DNA of 64,000 nucleotides from Limnoperna fortunei. Its lineage: Eukaryota; Mollusca; Bivalvia; Mytilida; Modiolidae. How positions within the stretch are numbered: the first letter of the stretch is position 1; every line of letters starts with the position of its first letter. The notes beneath the pieces are model-generated. The model did no database searches. It saw only the letters and a program-made list of their open reading frames with translations, and was not told the DNA's origin. The position numbers and the translations under genes were made by a program. Location: contig OX104120.1 of assembly GCA_944474755.1 (NCBI GenBank), positions 39,660,067 through 39,724,066 on the forward strand, read 5' to 3'. Positions 12,181 to 24,150 of the stretch are shown in pieces.

Positions 12181-13100
12181 AACATAAGCGGAATTATAGT
12201 CTATTTAAAGAATGCATTCATGTGGTGAGACTGAATATAAACGTGACTTTGCAATGAACAATTTGTTTACAGTACAAATCACTAATACTGTTTATTGGTG
12301 TTCATAACTCTATTAGCCCCATACCGCCTTCGTCAAAAGGACTAAGGGTTTGTACTTTGTACGTCAGTCCTATCGAACACGTGTTTCGAATTTTTTACTA
12401 AACGCTTGCAGTTATTGAGCTGATATTTACCACTGTGAGTCGACAATGATAAGTCACAGATCAAGTTGGAATATCGTTCCAGTCCGATGATTTTTGACGA
12501 ATTACGGCCCATGTATTTTTTTGGAAAGAGACTGTTTTATGCATACTTATTAAAAACATTTTATTATGTTGTCTTCATGAAAACCTTATGTACAGAAAAT
12601 TCAGATACTAATCAGTTTACTACTATATACTAACTTTTTTGTAATCTTTATTATTTTTTGTTTACACAAAACTCACAGGTAATACAGTTCTTGAATCAAA
12701 CAAAAAGAATATTTTTCTCACCTTCCTAAACATACTATCCTGTAATATAAGAATTAATTTAATGTACTAAATCTTTGAAAAAATATTGAGGTATTTTTTT
12801 TCTTTAAATGGAAGCCAGTCATTGAGATAACCATTACACAAATGCATTACCATTGACTTAAGAGATAATAATTAAAGTGTACCATGGTATAAAGAGTATG
12901 AGCCTATATGACAAATTAAAGCAAACACACATATATATTATAGTACATACATAAATGTTACATATAGTGATTCAAATATACATAATTCTAGCCTAGGTAC
13001 AAATCTACATGTCGGTTGAATTACAATACTTTCTTTGTGGCTGCACATGAAGTCCACACAGTATAATATAGCCATGCAGTCCACAAGTGTTCAAGTACCA
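12181..13100. other. Repeat-like intergenic DNA
   Basis: 12,300-12,530 is more GC-balanced than its surroundings (for example CATACCGCCTTCGTC, TTTGTACTTTGTACGTCAG) and has the look of an interspersed repeat, but there is no second copy in this window. No gene seen. Confidence 0.35.
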
Positions 13101-16100
13101 ATCATTAACCTACATTAAACTACGTTAAAAGCTGTCCCACAGGGTCATATTTAAGATCAATTTCGCTACGTGCTGTAGGGGATCAGTAGAAGGTTGCAGA
13201 GAGTTTTTTTCTATCTTACAAGTTTGTTTAAGGTATCTGATAAAATCATCCTTTGTCTGTGTCCCCCATTTATTTTGGGGCAGTACAAAAATATTTTATG
13301 AGAATAATTAAAAAATTCATTAGAATTATACTGGATCCTAATAGTGATTTGTTAAGGAATCCGGACCACAATTGACCACGTGATTATATGATGTCCCGGA
13401 TGTCCATTGTATTTCGATGGAGCAGACCTCGGTAATTTCCGGCAAACATCGGAAATACTATTTGAGTAACTAACTTTTTTTGCTCAGAAATGTATACATT
13501 GACTCAAAATATTTAATTTGTATCATTAATTGACAATACATTGATTGAATAACGCTGTATTTTTTAGTCGAACAATAAAATGAAACGGTGACTTCAATTA
13601 TGGGTCGGATACCTTAATATTGAAATTTTAAATACAATTGCAAGCTCAAACCAGAGATTTCTTGCCTTTTTGCCTTCCAATAAGACATGCAAATAGTTTC
13701 TTCAGTTTCATTGCAGAAAGAACAAGAACTATTTGCAACCATTATACATTTATGAGTAGAAATAGTAAAAGTGTTCTTAGCAGGATTTTACACTAAAGCA
13801 TAATAAGCTTGTGATCATGTGTATATCTAAAAAGTACTGTATAGTGTAGATCCCAATTTTCTATTTGTTGGTCCAATTATCTTTCCCATTTTGCCTATTG
13901 TCCAGAGGGACACTATGCATATATAGCTATAAAAATTAAAAAATTGACTTTCCTTTTGTGTTTTTTTTCAACTTTTAAGTCTCACTAGAAATGAACTGAA
14001 GTTATCTTGGTCTGTCACTCTCTTGGAATCATATGCAAAATCCTTCTATACAACAATGTATTGTGTTGTAAGTCATAATTCCTACAAAAATCTTCTAAAG
14101 AACAGAAAAGAACAGAATAAGTTGTTCTCATTCAATAAATCATTGACAAAATACCCCTCCCTTGCACCACTTATCATAAAAAACTAATTTATTATCAATT
14201 TTAAGAATTAAGCCATATGCTGTGTCAAGATGTCCCCATGGTTAGTTCTCAATTTTCCCCAATTAGTAATTATGTCTCGATAAAACTTATTAAAATATGT
14301 GGAAACCATTTTATGAGCTATTTGCTGACATCATCCACATCTTATCACCCCCATATTTACAGTATTTTCCGAGATCAAAGTTCTCTTAAGGAAGGTGTGC
14401 AGTGGATCTAACAGTTTATTTATCCAGGGCATTTTAGACTCATATAAATAATTAGACATGAGGCATTTTAAACCGCCTTGTTCAAAAGTATTTACTTCTA
14501 ATTTTATTATTTTTACTAATCCATAAAAAAGCAAATCACGCACACTCAATATCCACCTAAGAACTTTCTTTAGTGGATTCGGCAATACAGTAAATGACAG
14601 AATCAATAATGGTAATGCTAAACCTTTGATAACTGAAATTTTGCCGATGTAAGTCAGGGCTCTAAAAATGCAAGTATTAAGTATATATGTAACCTTCTTA
14701 ACATTTTTAGTTCAATTCTACAATGTTTTGTCCTCAGCAAAAAGATCAAATCTATACCTAGTAACTTAAACTGTCCAGTTCCGTTCCAGATAAAATCAAT
14801 ATCAGAGGCAGGCTTTTCTTCTGAATGGACTCTTGACCCAATCAATATGGCTGCAGTATTTCAACATTAGCTTTTAAACCAGCACACTCAAAAAACTTTT
14901 CTAGAATGTACATTGATCTTTGAAGATCTCTAATGGTAACATAGGTGGATCATCATCATAATGACTAAGGAGATATTCTGAGTTTTCCATCTTCAATCCT
15001 ATGATATTTGCATCGAATATTAATGAAGCACCAAAACAAAAGAAGTTATAAGACAAAATGAACAGATAAGGTGACTATGGATCATCTCTTTTTGCATAGA
15101 AAGATTTATAGCAATGTCCTTTTATTTGCAACACAGTTCTGTGCATTACAGTAACGTGATTTTACCAATTTACAAAAGTATGTTTCAAAACGAAACAAGG
15201 ATAGTGTGTGATTAATAAGAGACCATTAAAGTGTGTCAAGATCGTTTTCAAAATCTAAAAAGTAATAACAAATCAGAAATTATGTCCTCTTCTGTTTTCT
15301 CAATTAGGTCATATATTAATCGAGTGCACTCCCCTTTATTGATTCCTTTTATAACCCCCTGTTTGGTGTATAAGTACTTTTTAGGAAATGCTTGAGTCTG
15401 TTAGCTAATGAAGCTGATACAATATTTGTGTCTACATTTAATATAATTATTGGACTCCAAAATGTTTAAGAAAGAACTGTTTTGATTTTCCTCTTTTACT
15501 AGACAATTTATCACGCATGAGTTTCGTAAATTAAGAGATTTTCAACCTTAAGACTGTAATTTAATGATTTAAGCAAAACTAAATCCATATCTATCCCCAT
15601 ACAAATTATAAAATTCTACGGTGAAACTATCAATGCCAAGGGATTTACCTTTTTTATTTTTTTAACGCATTAAAACGCAGTTCTTTGCTAAGTGGCCCCT
15701 CACAAAGTTTAATTTCTTGGTTTGTCAAAAAAAAGGCAAAAAATTTACGTATGGATTTTCCCTGTCAAAAAATAATTCAGAATGTTCTTGACTTGATAAT
15801 GACTTTGAAGAGGAGTATAATTTTTCATAGAAAGGTTTTGCTTTTCCATTATCTGAAACTGATCAGTAATTTCTGTCCCAGTATCTACAATAGTTTTTAG
15901 GATCAGTTTATCTTGAAACTGACTTTTTGCTAAATTACACCCATAGTGAATTTCTAACTTTCTGTTGCCATCAGGCCTTAGCCATAGCCATAATTTCTGT
16001 AATTTTCCTCTCTCACAAAATAGTTAAACTCTTCTATGCATTTCTTAAATTTCATCTTTTATTTGATCATGTTGGTTTTCTTTAAATTTAAGTTGTAAGT

Positions 16101-17060
16101 TATAAAGAGTTTCCTCCAGTTTCTGCTTATCATAATTCTAAGTTCTTTTTTATAGAAAGATTAAGAAGTGGTTCTCTCTCATCGCACATTTCAAAACTTT
16201 TCCCAAAACTATGGGTATTAATAGATACTTTAAATTTCAAATGATTCATCCAGATTTTGGACGCTATATTGATTAGCCGTTTTTGTAATACAGTTTTTTA
16301 TTAGTTGAACTTATTCGTGGTCGTTAAGTAAGCTATTGTTGAATTTCCCTTTCTCCTTGTTTGATTATGAAATTGTAATATCAGATTTACTGGAGAGTGA
16401 TCTTACCTATAGCTACCTTCTATGTGTCAGCATTTAATAAGTTAGCAAAAAATCCGAGGAAACAAGAAAAAAGTATAATCTACTCTGTGTTTGTAAGCCC
16501 CTCCATGTAAAACGCCTAAAGTCTGGATTTATATGTCTCCAGATATCAACACGATCAGAAGTAGCTTCATTATATGTTTTATAGTTATTCATTTATAAAT
16601 GGTTTAAAGTATTTTAATCAAAATCTTGAACATCATTCCAATCCCTTGTAATAATTATAGAAGTATTTTTAAAGATGTAACTAAACTCTGAATTTTTTGT
16701 ATAAAATGGTGGTGAATCTTCATTTTGGCCATAAATACCACACAAGATAAAACGATAATCTTGAATACTGATGTCAAATATAACGAAGTTTTTATTTGGA
16801 TATTTGAATCAAATATTTTTTAATGTGCAACATGCAAAGCATTGCAAAGTGGTATTAAATAACATAGCTACCCCTAGACTATTCCCTTTGAAAGAACTGA
16901 AGTGAATTTTAAAACCCCATTCCTGTTTTCACTTATTTTCAATTTGTTTCTTACAATTTGATTCAATTGGAACTGTTATATTATACCTTTCTCTACATTT
17001 GGTAAAAATAAATCTCCACTTTTAACCTTCTCTGTTGATCACATACAATTCAGTGCTATT
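13100..17060 (-). mobile_element. Decayed L1-like non-LTR retrotransposon (LINE)
   Basis: Read on the minus strand, successive broken frames give an L1-like order. First comes an endonuclease (EEP) region: SKGNSLGVAMLFN near 16,860; GIYGQNEDSP near 16,720; DWNDVQDFD near 16,630; DVDIWRHINPDFRRFTWRG-type sequence near 16,540. Next is RT core sequence: KGKSLGIDSFTVEFYNLYG near 15,620. Then the RT/thumb region: a FTVLPNPLKKVL block and FEQGGLKCL at 14,600-14,470. Last is a distal Cys-containing segment (SCSFCNETEETICM near 13,740). Many stops and frameshifts show it is dead. The 3' limit near 13,100 is approximate, and the element is split by a MITE at 13,352-13,617. Confidence 0.8.
13352..13617. 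mobile_element. 266-bp TTAA-flanked MITE nested in the LINE
   Basis: The left end TTAAGGAATCCGGACCACAA and the right end (reverse complement TTAAGGTATCCGACCCATAA) form about 24-bp terminal inverted repeats with few mismatches. Both ends are TTAA, as expected for a piggyBac-type target. LINE-derived sequence lies on both sides. No ORF. Confidence 0.7.
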
Positions 17061-17582
17061 TTTACTGACGTTCAGTTTTAAATTTAAATATGTTTCCATA
17101 CCCTTTTCTACCTAAATAAACCTAACTTAAGTGTGCATATGAAACAGTACATCAAAGCATGAAGAAACAAAGTATAACCTCGAGAAGAGTTAAAAACAAC
17201 ACAACATTATTTTTTATCATTGATGTATAAAATGTTATATGTGATTCACACGATTTATAACTCATTGTGTATTTACATGCATATGAGATGGTTAGCTTAT
17301 GTTATGTGCGATACGTTGAAATTGTATTGTTGAATATTTTGAAAAAAAATATTGAGGCCTTATGCCAATGACTTGTGATTTCATGTCGTGTGATTAAAGA
17401 ATTTAACAATAGCAAATATAATATATTCGTTATAAGGAATGTGAACACATTCTTTAACAAAAGTGACAAACAACAAATGCAAAAATTAACAACCCAATGA
17501 TAAAATATAGATACGTTCCTTTAGTGTTTACTTTTTCTACAGTTAAAATCGTACTTTTAGAAATTTAGGTGGCAATATGACT
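17061..17582. other. AT-rich intergenic DNA
   Basis: No supported feature in this stretch. Confidence 0.5.
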
Positions 17583-17849
17583 TTTGTTTGTTTGTTTGAA
17601 TATTGTTTAACGCCACTTTCAGCAATTTTTCAGCTATATCATGGCGTCCAGTTATTATTGGGGAGGAAGCCAAAGTACCCGGAGAAAACCCCGGACCTAC
17701 TGTAGGAAAACTGGCAATCCTTGTCAATTAAGGTTAGAGTCGAGTACACCCTGCCTGCATTGAGAATCGAACCGCAATCTCAGTGTTGACAAACCACGTG
17801 ATCAATAGTAGCAGAACTAGTACCTTAACCACTCGGCCACCGAGGCCAA
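17583..17849 (-). repeat. SINE-like tRNA-headed element, minus strand, near full length
   Basis: On the minus strand it begins with a GGCCTCGGTGGCCGAGTGGT head, whose A-box-like part resembles tRNA-Ser/Leu. A GTGGTTTGTCAACACTGAG block and a GGTTCGATTCTCA-like B box follow. The body then contains GGCAATCC/AACTGGACGCCATGATATAG-type blocks, ending in GCGTTAAACAATATTC and (CAAA)n. This is one of the better preserved copies in the window. Confidence 0.8.
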
Positions 17850-18244
17850 TTAATATGATTTGATGACTTGACGATTACATTTTTAAGCCTAGTCATATTT
17901 CATATTTTGTATCAATTAATTGTTAAAGATAATTATTTTTCATTTTAATGAATTAGATTTAAACTGCAAAACTACAAAGTATAAATTCTTTCGGTGCGTA
18001 ATAATATGTATTATAAATATTTTGTATTCTTTTTGTTGCATCAAAAAAAGAGATTTTCTTATCAAACTAATGTATTGCGTATTTTAAATTGTGAGTTCAT
18101 TCTATACCTTTCATTGTGTTTCGGTATGCGTACACTAAATTTTTATGAAAGAAAAACAAACAATAATATTAAATCACGTGTTTGTCTTGACCTGATTACT
18201 AAAAAATATATAAAAGAACAAATAATAAGGTAAATTCGGATAAA
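17850..18244. other. AT-rich DNA upstream of the signal-peptide exon
   Basis: No recognised promoter element. The 79-codon ORF here has AT-driven composition and no known motif, so it is not annotated as a gene. It could contain the 5' UTR of the exon at 18,245. Confidence 0.4.
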
Positions 18245-18350
18245 ATGTACATCTTTTTGTGCTTGTTGTTTGTTCCTTCTGTGGTAAGAAGTTGTTGTTG
18301 GTCTGCAGATTCATACTGGAACAGATACGCAGGAATCTCTTATAATTCAA
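18245..18350 (+). CDS. Candidate first exon (signal peptide) of the LRR gene
   Basis: An ATG opens a 35-codon segment with a clear signal peptide: MYIFLCLLFVPSVVRS, hydrophobic core, likely cleaved before CCWSADSYW. It ends at a consensus donor, A|GTAAGT, leaving one base (phase 1). The next in-phase acceptor that gives sensible protein is 44,599, where two bases complete a Thr codon and the frame runs into the cysteine-containing cap of the LRR gene. The link would need a 26.2-kb intron holding the whole palindrome. The alternative is that it belongs to another gene or is a decayed exon. Signal peptide and phase are seen; linkage is inference. Confidence 0.55.
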
Positions 18351-18667
18351 GTAAGTATGAAATTTAAAAAAAAGAGGGAGGGGAACTTTTTCTCATGTTT
18401 TTTTTAATTGAGACTTCTAAAATTGAATAAACTGGCAGCCCAACGCAATGCTGATAGTTATTATTATTTTTTCCCCCTTTTTTCTCCGTTTTAGAAATGC
18501 GACGAAACCTTTTGAGTGTGTTGAGCTGACCTTAAGCTATAAGATCTACTTTTAAAATGTTTTAACTCAATTGGGTCTTTGCTTGGGTAAGATGTTTTAG
18601 AATCCCAACACAGTATTACTAGTTATTTCTTCTTTATTTCCTGCCTTGTTTCTTTTTTTTTCTCTAT

Positions 18668-18902
18668 GGGCCTTGGTGGCCAAGTGTGTATATAGTTAGT
18701 CATCTACTATTGAACACGTGGTATGTAAACACCGAGGCTGTCGGTTTGTGTCTCGCAGTCAGGGTGTACCCGACTCCAATCTTAATAGCCAGTTTCGAAC
18801 CGGAGGTCGAGGGTTTTCTTAACCGAATGAAACTGGACGCCATGATATTTCCGAAAAATTGCTGAGTGGCGTTAAACATCACTCAAACAAATAAACAAAC
18901 GA
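18668..18902 (+). repeat. SINE-like tRNA-headed element, plus strand
   Basis: Head GGCCTTGGTGGCCAAGTG, then CATCTACTATTGAACACGTG, body with GTGTACCCGACTCCAATCTTA and AACTGGACGCCATGATAT, ending in GCGTTAAACATCACTC and (CAAA)n at about 18,902. It lies about 300 bp after the candidate signal-peptide exon and in opposite orientation to the copy at 17,583, so the two SINEs flank that exon head to head. Confidence 0.75.
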
Positions 18903-19664
18903 AATTTTTTTTCATCTCCCTTCAATCTTGTCCGCTCATTTTCTTATAGATGCGATGTTAGATGGTCACGAAACTTTGTAAGAATGGTGGGGCTGCAATC
19001 ACCTTTTAATCTTCGTTTGAAGGACATTTTTGTTGGCATTCCAACACTACTATCACTAGTTATAGGTTCTAATAAACAATGTATCCTCCGCGCCATGATA
19101 TATAACTTGGTTCCAAAATTCAGAATATATAGAATAACTATAAAACTTAAGCAATTCAATTAGTAGTGAAAGTTATCCTTGCTAGAACAATTTTATTCAC
19201 TTCACTCTTAACTTGTTTAGATATCTTCAGTTCTGATTAAAATGTTGTTCTCTTAGACAGTTTGGTTTTTCCGACCACTTCTTTAAAGGTTTTTTTAATT
19301 CAAATTGTATTTTCAAAATACAAACCCTGTTTTCTGCTACTGTGTCATTTCTGTACTTATTTTGTGCCAGTCTGTAGTAATCATGGTTAATATATCAGTT
19401 TTGGTATTAATTACCGTAAATGCACTATAGAGAAACTTTTTAAGAATGGCGTAGTGCATTGTAATTTACATGTTAAATAAAATCAACTTTATACATGATT
19501 TTCAACAATTTTTTAAAATATTTTACCCCATTTTCTGTGTAACAAAAAGCACAAAGTCCGCCGAGACAATTTATTCATTTACTGAAAAATTATATGATTA
19601 TAAATTATAAATTGTAAAGAGAAAAAACATTTAACAGTTTCATATATTGTTATTTATATACATT
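18903..19664. other. AT-rich DNA, no gene seen
   Basis: No supported coding exon or repeat family recognised. Confidence 0.45.
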
Positions 19665-19850
19665 TCTTTTGAAATATCTGTGCCATTGCTGTAGTTGCTA
19701 TGCTTCTGGTTGTCGGTTCTCGAGTTTGCCGATTTCTTTTACTTTCAATTGTGGATGGTCTTTTTGGCGGTTTCCTTAGATGTTCGGTATTCTGTTATTA
19801 CTATCTTCGATTACATAGTTGTAATTAAAAGAGAAAAAAAAATAACTCAA
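19665..19850 (+). mobile_element. Second copy of retroelement 3' tail
   Basis: TTCTTTTGAAATATCTGTGC, CATTGCTGTAGTTGCTATGC, GAGTTTGCCGATTTC and TGTTCGGTATTCTGTTATTA parallel 11,985-12,140. Only the 3' end is present, consistent with 5' truncation on insertion. Confidence 0.6.
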
Positions 19851-21738
19851 AATTTAACTTGCGTTACGGTTTGGGAAACATATAAGTTGCTACTGACATA
19901 ACATAATGTAATATCGGTTTATTTATTATTTCTTTTACAAAGTACGATAACAAATTTTCTGGCCCTAAGTGATTAGTCTAGGATATCGAGATGTGAAAGT
20001 TGCTTGTTTTCGAAAGAAATAGGTACATTTTTCAGAAGTTTCTTGGAAATGTGTAATTTCTTTTCGCTCGTTTTGCTGCGTTTCACTTGCAAAAAGAAAA
20101 CATTTCCATAACTCGTGAAAGATCACCCAGTCTTTTCCAGAAACGTATGTAAGAACCTATTAGTCTGCTGTTCTAGATTATCAACGGGTTTTTTCTACGC
20201 TCTGGAGTCATTTTCCCTCGCTAAACCTGTTTTCTCGTCTTTTCGATACAATTGCCGAAGTTGTTTCTATTACTTACCTTTTTAAAATTTGTCCCTGTTT
20301 ATTAATTATTTCCTTTAACCACGATCAGGAGTCTTAGTGGTTACAATTTTTTTCCATTTCGATTTTCGATTTTAGCAATGTTTAGATAAGTTATATATGA
20401 AATTTCATTGTTATTACCATTTGTGCACATAAATTACTTGTAACTAATTTCTGTAGCATGTTTATAACACTCTAGGAAATCTACAAATTTCTTCACCGCA
20501 AATACCAAGTGTTGCAATACTGTTTGCCAATCTTTCAAGTGTGTATTAAACTGCATACTCAGATAGAATCCTGGTTTTTTATATCATCAATATAGCCGAT
20601 ACAGTTACATATGTACTTGTTTGTAATTTAAAATTGTAACATTTTTAAATTATCAGTAATCGAATTGCACACTCTGTTTGGCAATTATTGTGGAAATGTT
20701 GACCCTGTAACTGATCGCAAACAGTTCGAATTACTAAGCATGTTTGCAAAAACTAAATATTTTGTACAAACCAGAATAATTTGGATGTTGATATGTTAAG
20801 ATGTTCATTGAAGCATATATATGTGACTTCTTTTTGAAATGTTGTAAAAGGACGTTTAAGCCGACCCTATAAACAATAAGTATTAATTTAATTTTACGTT
20901 TGGCATATGTATTGTAATATACACATATATTGTTTTGAAATACATCCAATTGTTAAAAAATTACTTTATAACATACTCAAGGATCAATATTGTCTAAATC
21001 GATCGAATTACAAAAACCATTGTATAAAATATTGATACATTGTGTGATTATTTTCAGATTTCAATGGTTTTTTTGTACAATTGTCCTACGAGGCGATTTA
21101 AACATGTTAATAACAATACGACCGGAATATAAAAATCTTTTTCATAAAAAACGTGGCGTATCAAATGTTTGTCACAAAACAAATAAAAAAGTTTTCATTT
21201 CTTTACATGTGGTCCGATATAACACATTATAATACTATTTACACTATATTTTTTTATTCAAATATGTTTACACAGATCTATAAGCTATGAACACTGCATG
21301 TTATTTACTTAGCAAAACATTTATCAATTCTAATGCATGTGTTTTCTGTATATATATCTTCTATTATAAAAAATGATAATTAAATGTTGTGTATATATGT
21401 CGTATTTGCCTTGTTTGTGGGGAAAAATAGTGCATTTTCTCTTCATGATGAAACCATGCCGTATTTCTATATATTGATTTTGCGTTTGTGTATAAAACGA
21501 GCATCATATAAGAACGCCATGGCCAGGGAAAGAAAAAGAGATAAGAAAACGTCTCTACTTGCAGAAGGCGTAGCTAGAGAAAATGTTAAGTGTATGCGAA
21601 CAGTCTGGCGGCCGCTTAGGGCCGCTTAAGATGTCCGTGGGGATGCGACCATGCTCCCCAGAGGCTGAAGAGATTTTTAAAGCTTTTTGAGCTCGTGAGA
21701 AGTTTCATTTCGAAATTTACATAACGTACACACCAGAA
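19851..21738. other. AT-rich DNA left of the palindrome
   Basis: No gene recognised. A less AT-rich patch at 21,500-21,660 includes a GCGGCCGC site and an ORF (21,384-21,629) whose C-terminal half is Arg/Lys-rich (ARERKRDKK); there is no splice or homology support for it. Confidence 0.4.
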
Positions 21739-23989
21739 TACAATAGTAGTTATATACAGAGAGTTTTGGGACATGCAGCTGCAGCAAACGAAGCTGATGA
21801 CGTCAAAATTGGCTTGCAGCAGACAGGACAGGTGAGGTAAATCGATTGTCACGAAGCGACAGGACAGGTGTAACAATTAAAGCTTCAAGTTTATTGTTCG
21901 TCACGGTTGAATGTCTAAAGTAGTCTCGAGGGTAATGCTTGCTTCAGATGTCAATAAACTAAAGTCGACAGTAGATAATATAAAATTGACTCGATTGAAA
22001 ACAAAATCGCAGATAAGTTTTTGGGGCAAATGTTTTGAAACGCCGTGCAGAAGGAAACAGAAATTAAATCAATAGGATTTTTAGAAATATTCCGCTTTAT
22101 AAAGATACGTAACAAAATATAATGGTTTTGGTTTCTACAGTGTTTAGGTGAAAGCATTAAACATTCGTTCGGTTACATTACCCGAGCATGTTGTCGTAGA
22201 ATGGATTTTGATAAAGATATATATTTTTGTGAAAATATAGTGTGTCTGAGCTTTTTGGAGGTGATTGGAATAAACATATATAGACGCTATTGCGAATTTT
22301 GTAGAAGCAATCGGAATATAATTTATAATCGTTGCAACCAGACACAAAGGAGTTTTAATGGAAATGAATTTGTTTTGTTGTTTCAAATTAAGTCATACGT
22401 ATTATTTTGTTGGTCAACAGTTTTGTGTTTACTTGCGTTTGTGAGATCGAACATTAAACATATAAGCAATAATTAAAAGATGTTTTCGGACGTAGATTTT
22501 TTAACTTGCTTTCAAAAATGTTGCTAATAATTAACTGTTTGGCACGCCACCTCGATTTGATGAATGTATCAAATGATGAACTAAACCTACAAGATAAAAA
22601 ATTATAACTGATTGCAAAGAAAAATAACTACATCATTTGAAGCTAAATAACAATATGAAATTAATACAATGCTTGAAAATTTTAGAGCAGCATAATATGA
22701 TATGTAAATGTACTCTTGATACTATTAAGATGTACTGAAAAGAATTAAAAACAACGCAAAACATATAATTTGAGACATGATAAAAAAGTGAAATAATTGT
22801 TTAAATTCAAACATGAGAAATTGTAAGCTTTACTAGAATCACAAATTTACATCTTCTTGTCAAAATATGTTTTGAGACATTTATAAATACCTAAGTGTAA
22901 AGAAGTGATTTCCTGCAGAATGGTCAGCTGTGTAATGTGTAGACTGATCGATTGAACTTTGGAGATATTTTCAAATGGAATATTCAATTCACACATCAAT
23001 TCACATGAATGGTCATTCATCACACCTTAAAATTTGGTTTGTTAACTAATATTTGAAGATTTATAAAACGACTACATAAAAACACATATTCATATTATTT
23101 GGTAAATAAACTAACAATATTGTATAAAAACATGTAAACATAAACAAGCAATATAAAAAATAACAATCTCCCTTTTCAAACATCATACTAATAGAGCAGG
23201 TGAAAGGAGGTGATGATTTAGTCTTTAATGTTTGAGATATTTATCATTATTTCCTCGGGCTGTACAACGTGTTTGTCCTTTATACGGACCTAACGTAAAT
23301 GCACCTTTAAACGGGTCATGGCGTAAAGTCATCCATTGATTTCAAATTTAAATCTTGTATTTGAGTTTTCTTTATATCCCTTCTGTCAATCAAAGGGGTA
23401 TTAAAAATTCGACACACTCCATTTAACAACAAAGGTAATAGAACTGTAAATTTTACCTGACGAGGGGGTAAAGTAATGTTAAGTTTATAATTTCGTTAAA
23501 ATGGTATTCCTGTAGGACAAACAAACTATTTGGCAATAAATCTGTACAAAATAGTACTAAATGGATAACAATTATAACAATTGAGAGAAAAATAAAGCAT
23601 TAATATTTTTCAAACGCAGCATTAAGTTTAATATTTTGTTTACTATAATAAATGACAAAAAACTTTTAGTCATCATACTGTTCGAAATCATATACAACTA
23701 ATTTAAGTTAAATAAAAATTAAATGGGATGCTAAAACTACATAAAGCTAGATAAATATGAAAGTTAACAAATAATGATTACAAAATCTACAAAATAAACA
23801 AAACCAAACATTAGGAAGTTGCAAATTGTAATAAAAAACTAATCTTATATAATTAACTATCTGTTCAATAATAGTGCATATATTTTTTTGAGATGTCAAC
23901 TGATAAAATTTGACCACTTATAGTAAACAGTTTAGACACTTAAAATGAAAACGGTTTATTAAGTCAAACACAGTAATAAATTTGACAAA

Positions 23990-24150
23990 CAATTACAGTA
24001 TACCATCGGTATATCGCCCCCCCCTTTACAGCGCCAACCTAGAATATCGCCACGATTTTCTGTGGTCTCGTTTTTTAACCATTAATATTCCCCCGTTGTT
24101 ATGCTACCCTCACATATCGCCATCCTCCACAAGTTTTAGGTTGCATAGTC
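23990..24150 (+). repeat. C-rich patch with repeated ATATCGCC words
   Basis: A TATACCATCGGTATA hairpin is followed by a C run and by ATATCGCC(C) occurrences near 24,013, 24,045 and 24,114. It looks like part of a repeat. The same patch is inverted at 38,640-38,790 (G10 there versus C8 here). The 101-codon ORF over it begins in a stretch that is not conserved between arms. Confidence 0.4.

Noticed and set aside
21384..21629. 81-codon ORF with basic C-terminal half left of the palindrome
   Set aside because: No splice borders, homology or second copy; it could be chance in a less AT-rich patch.
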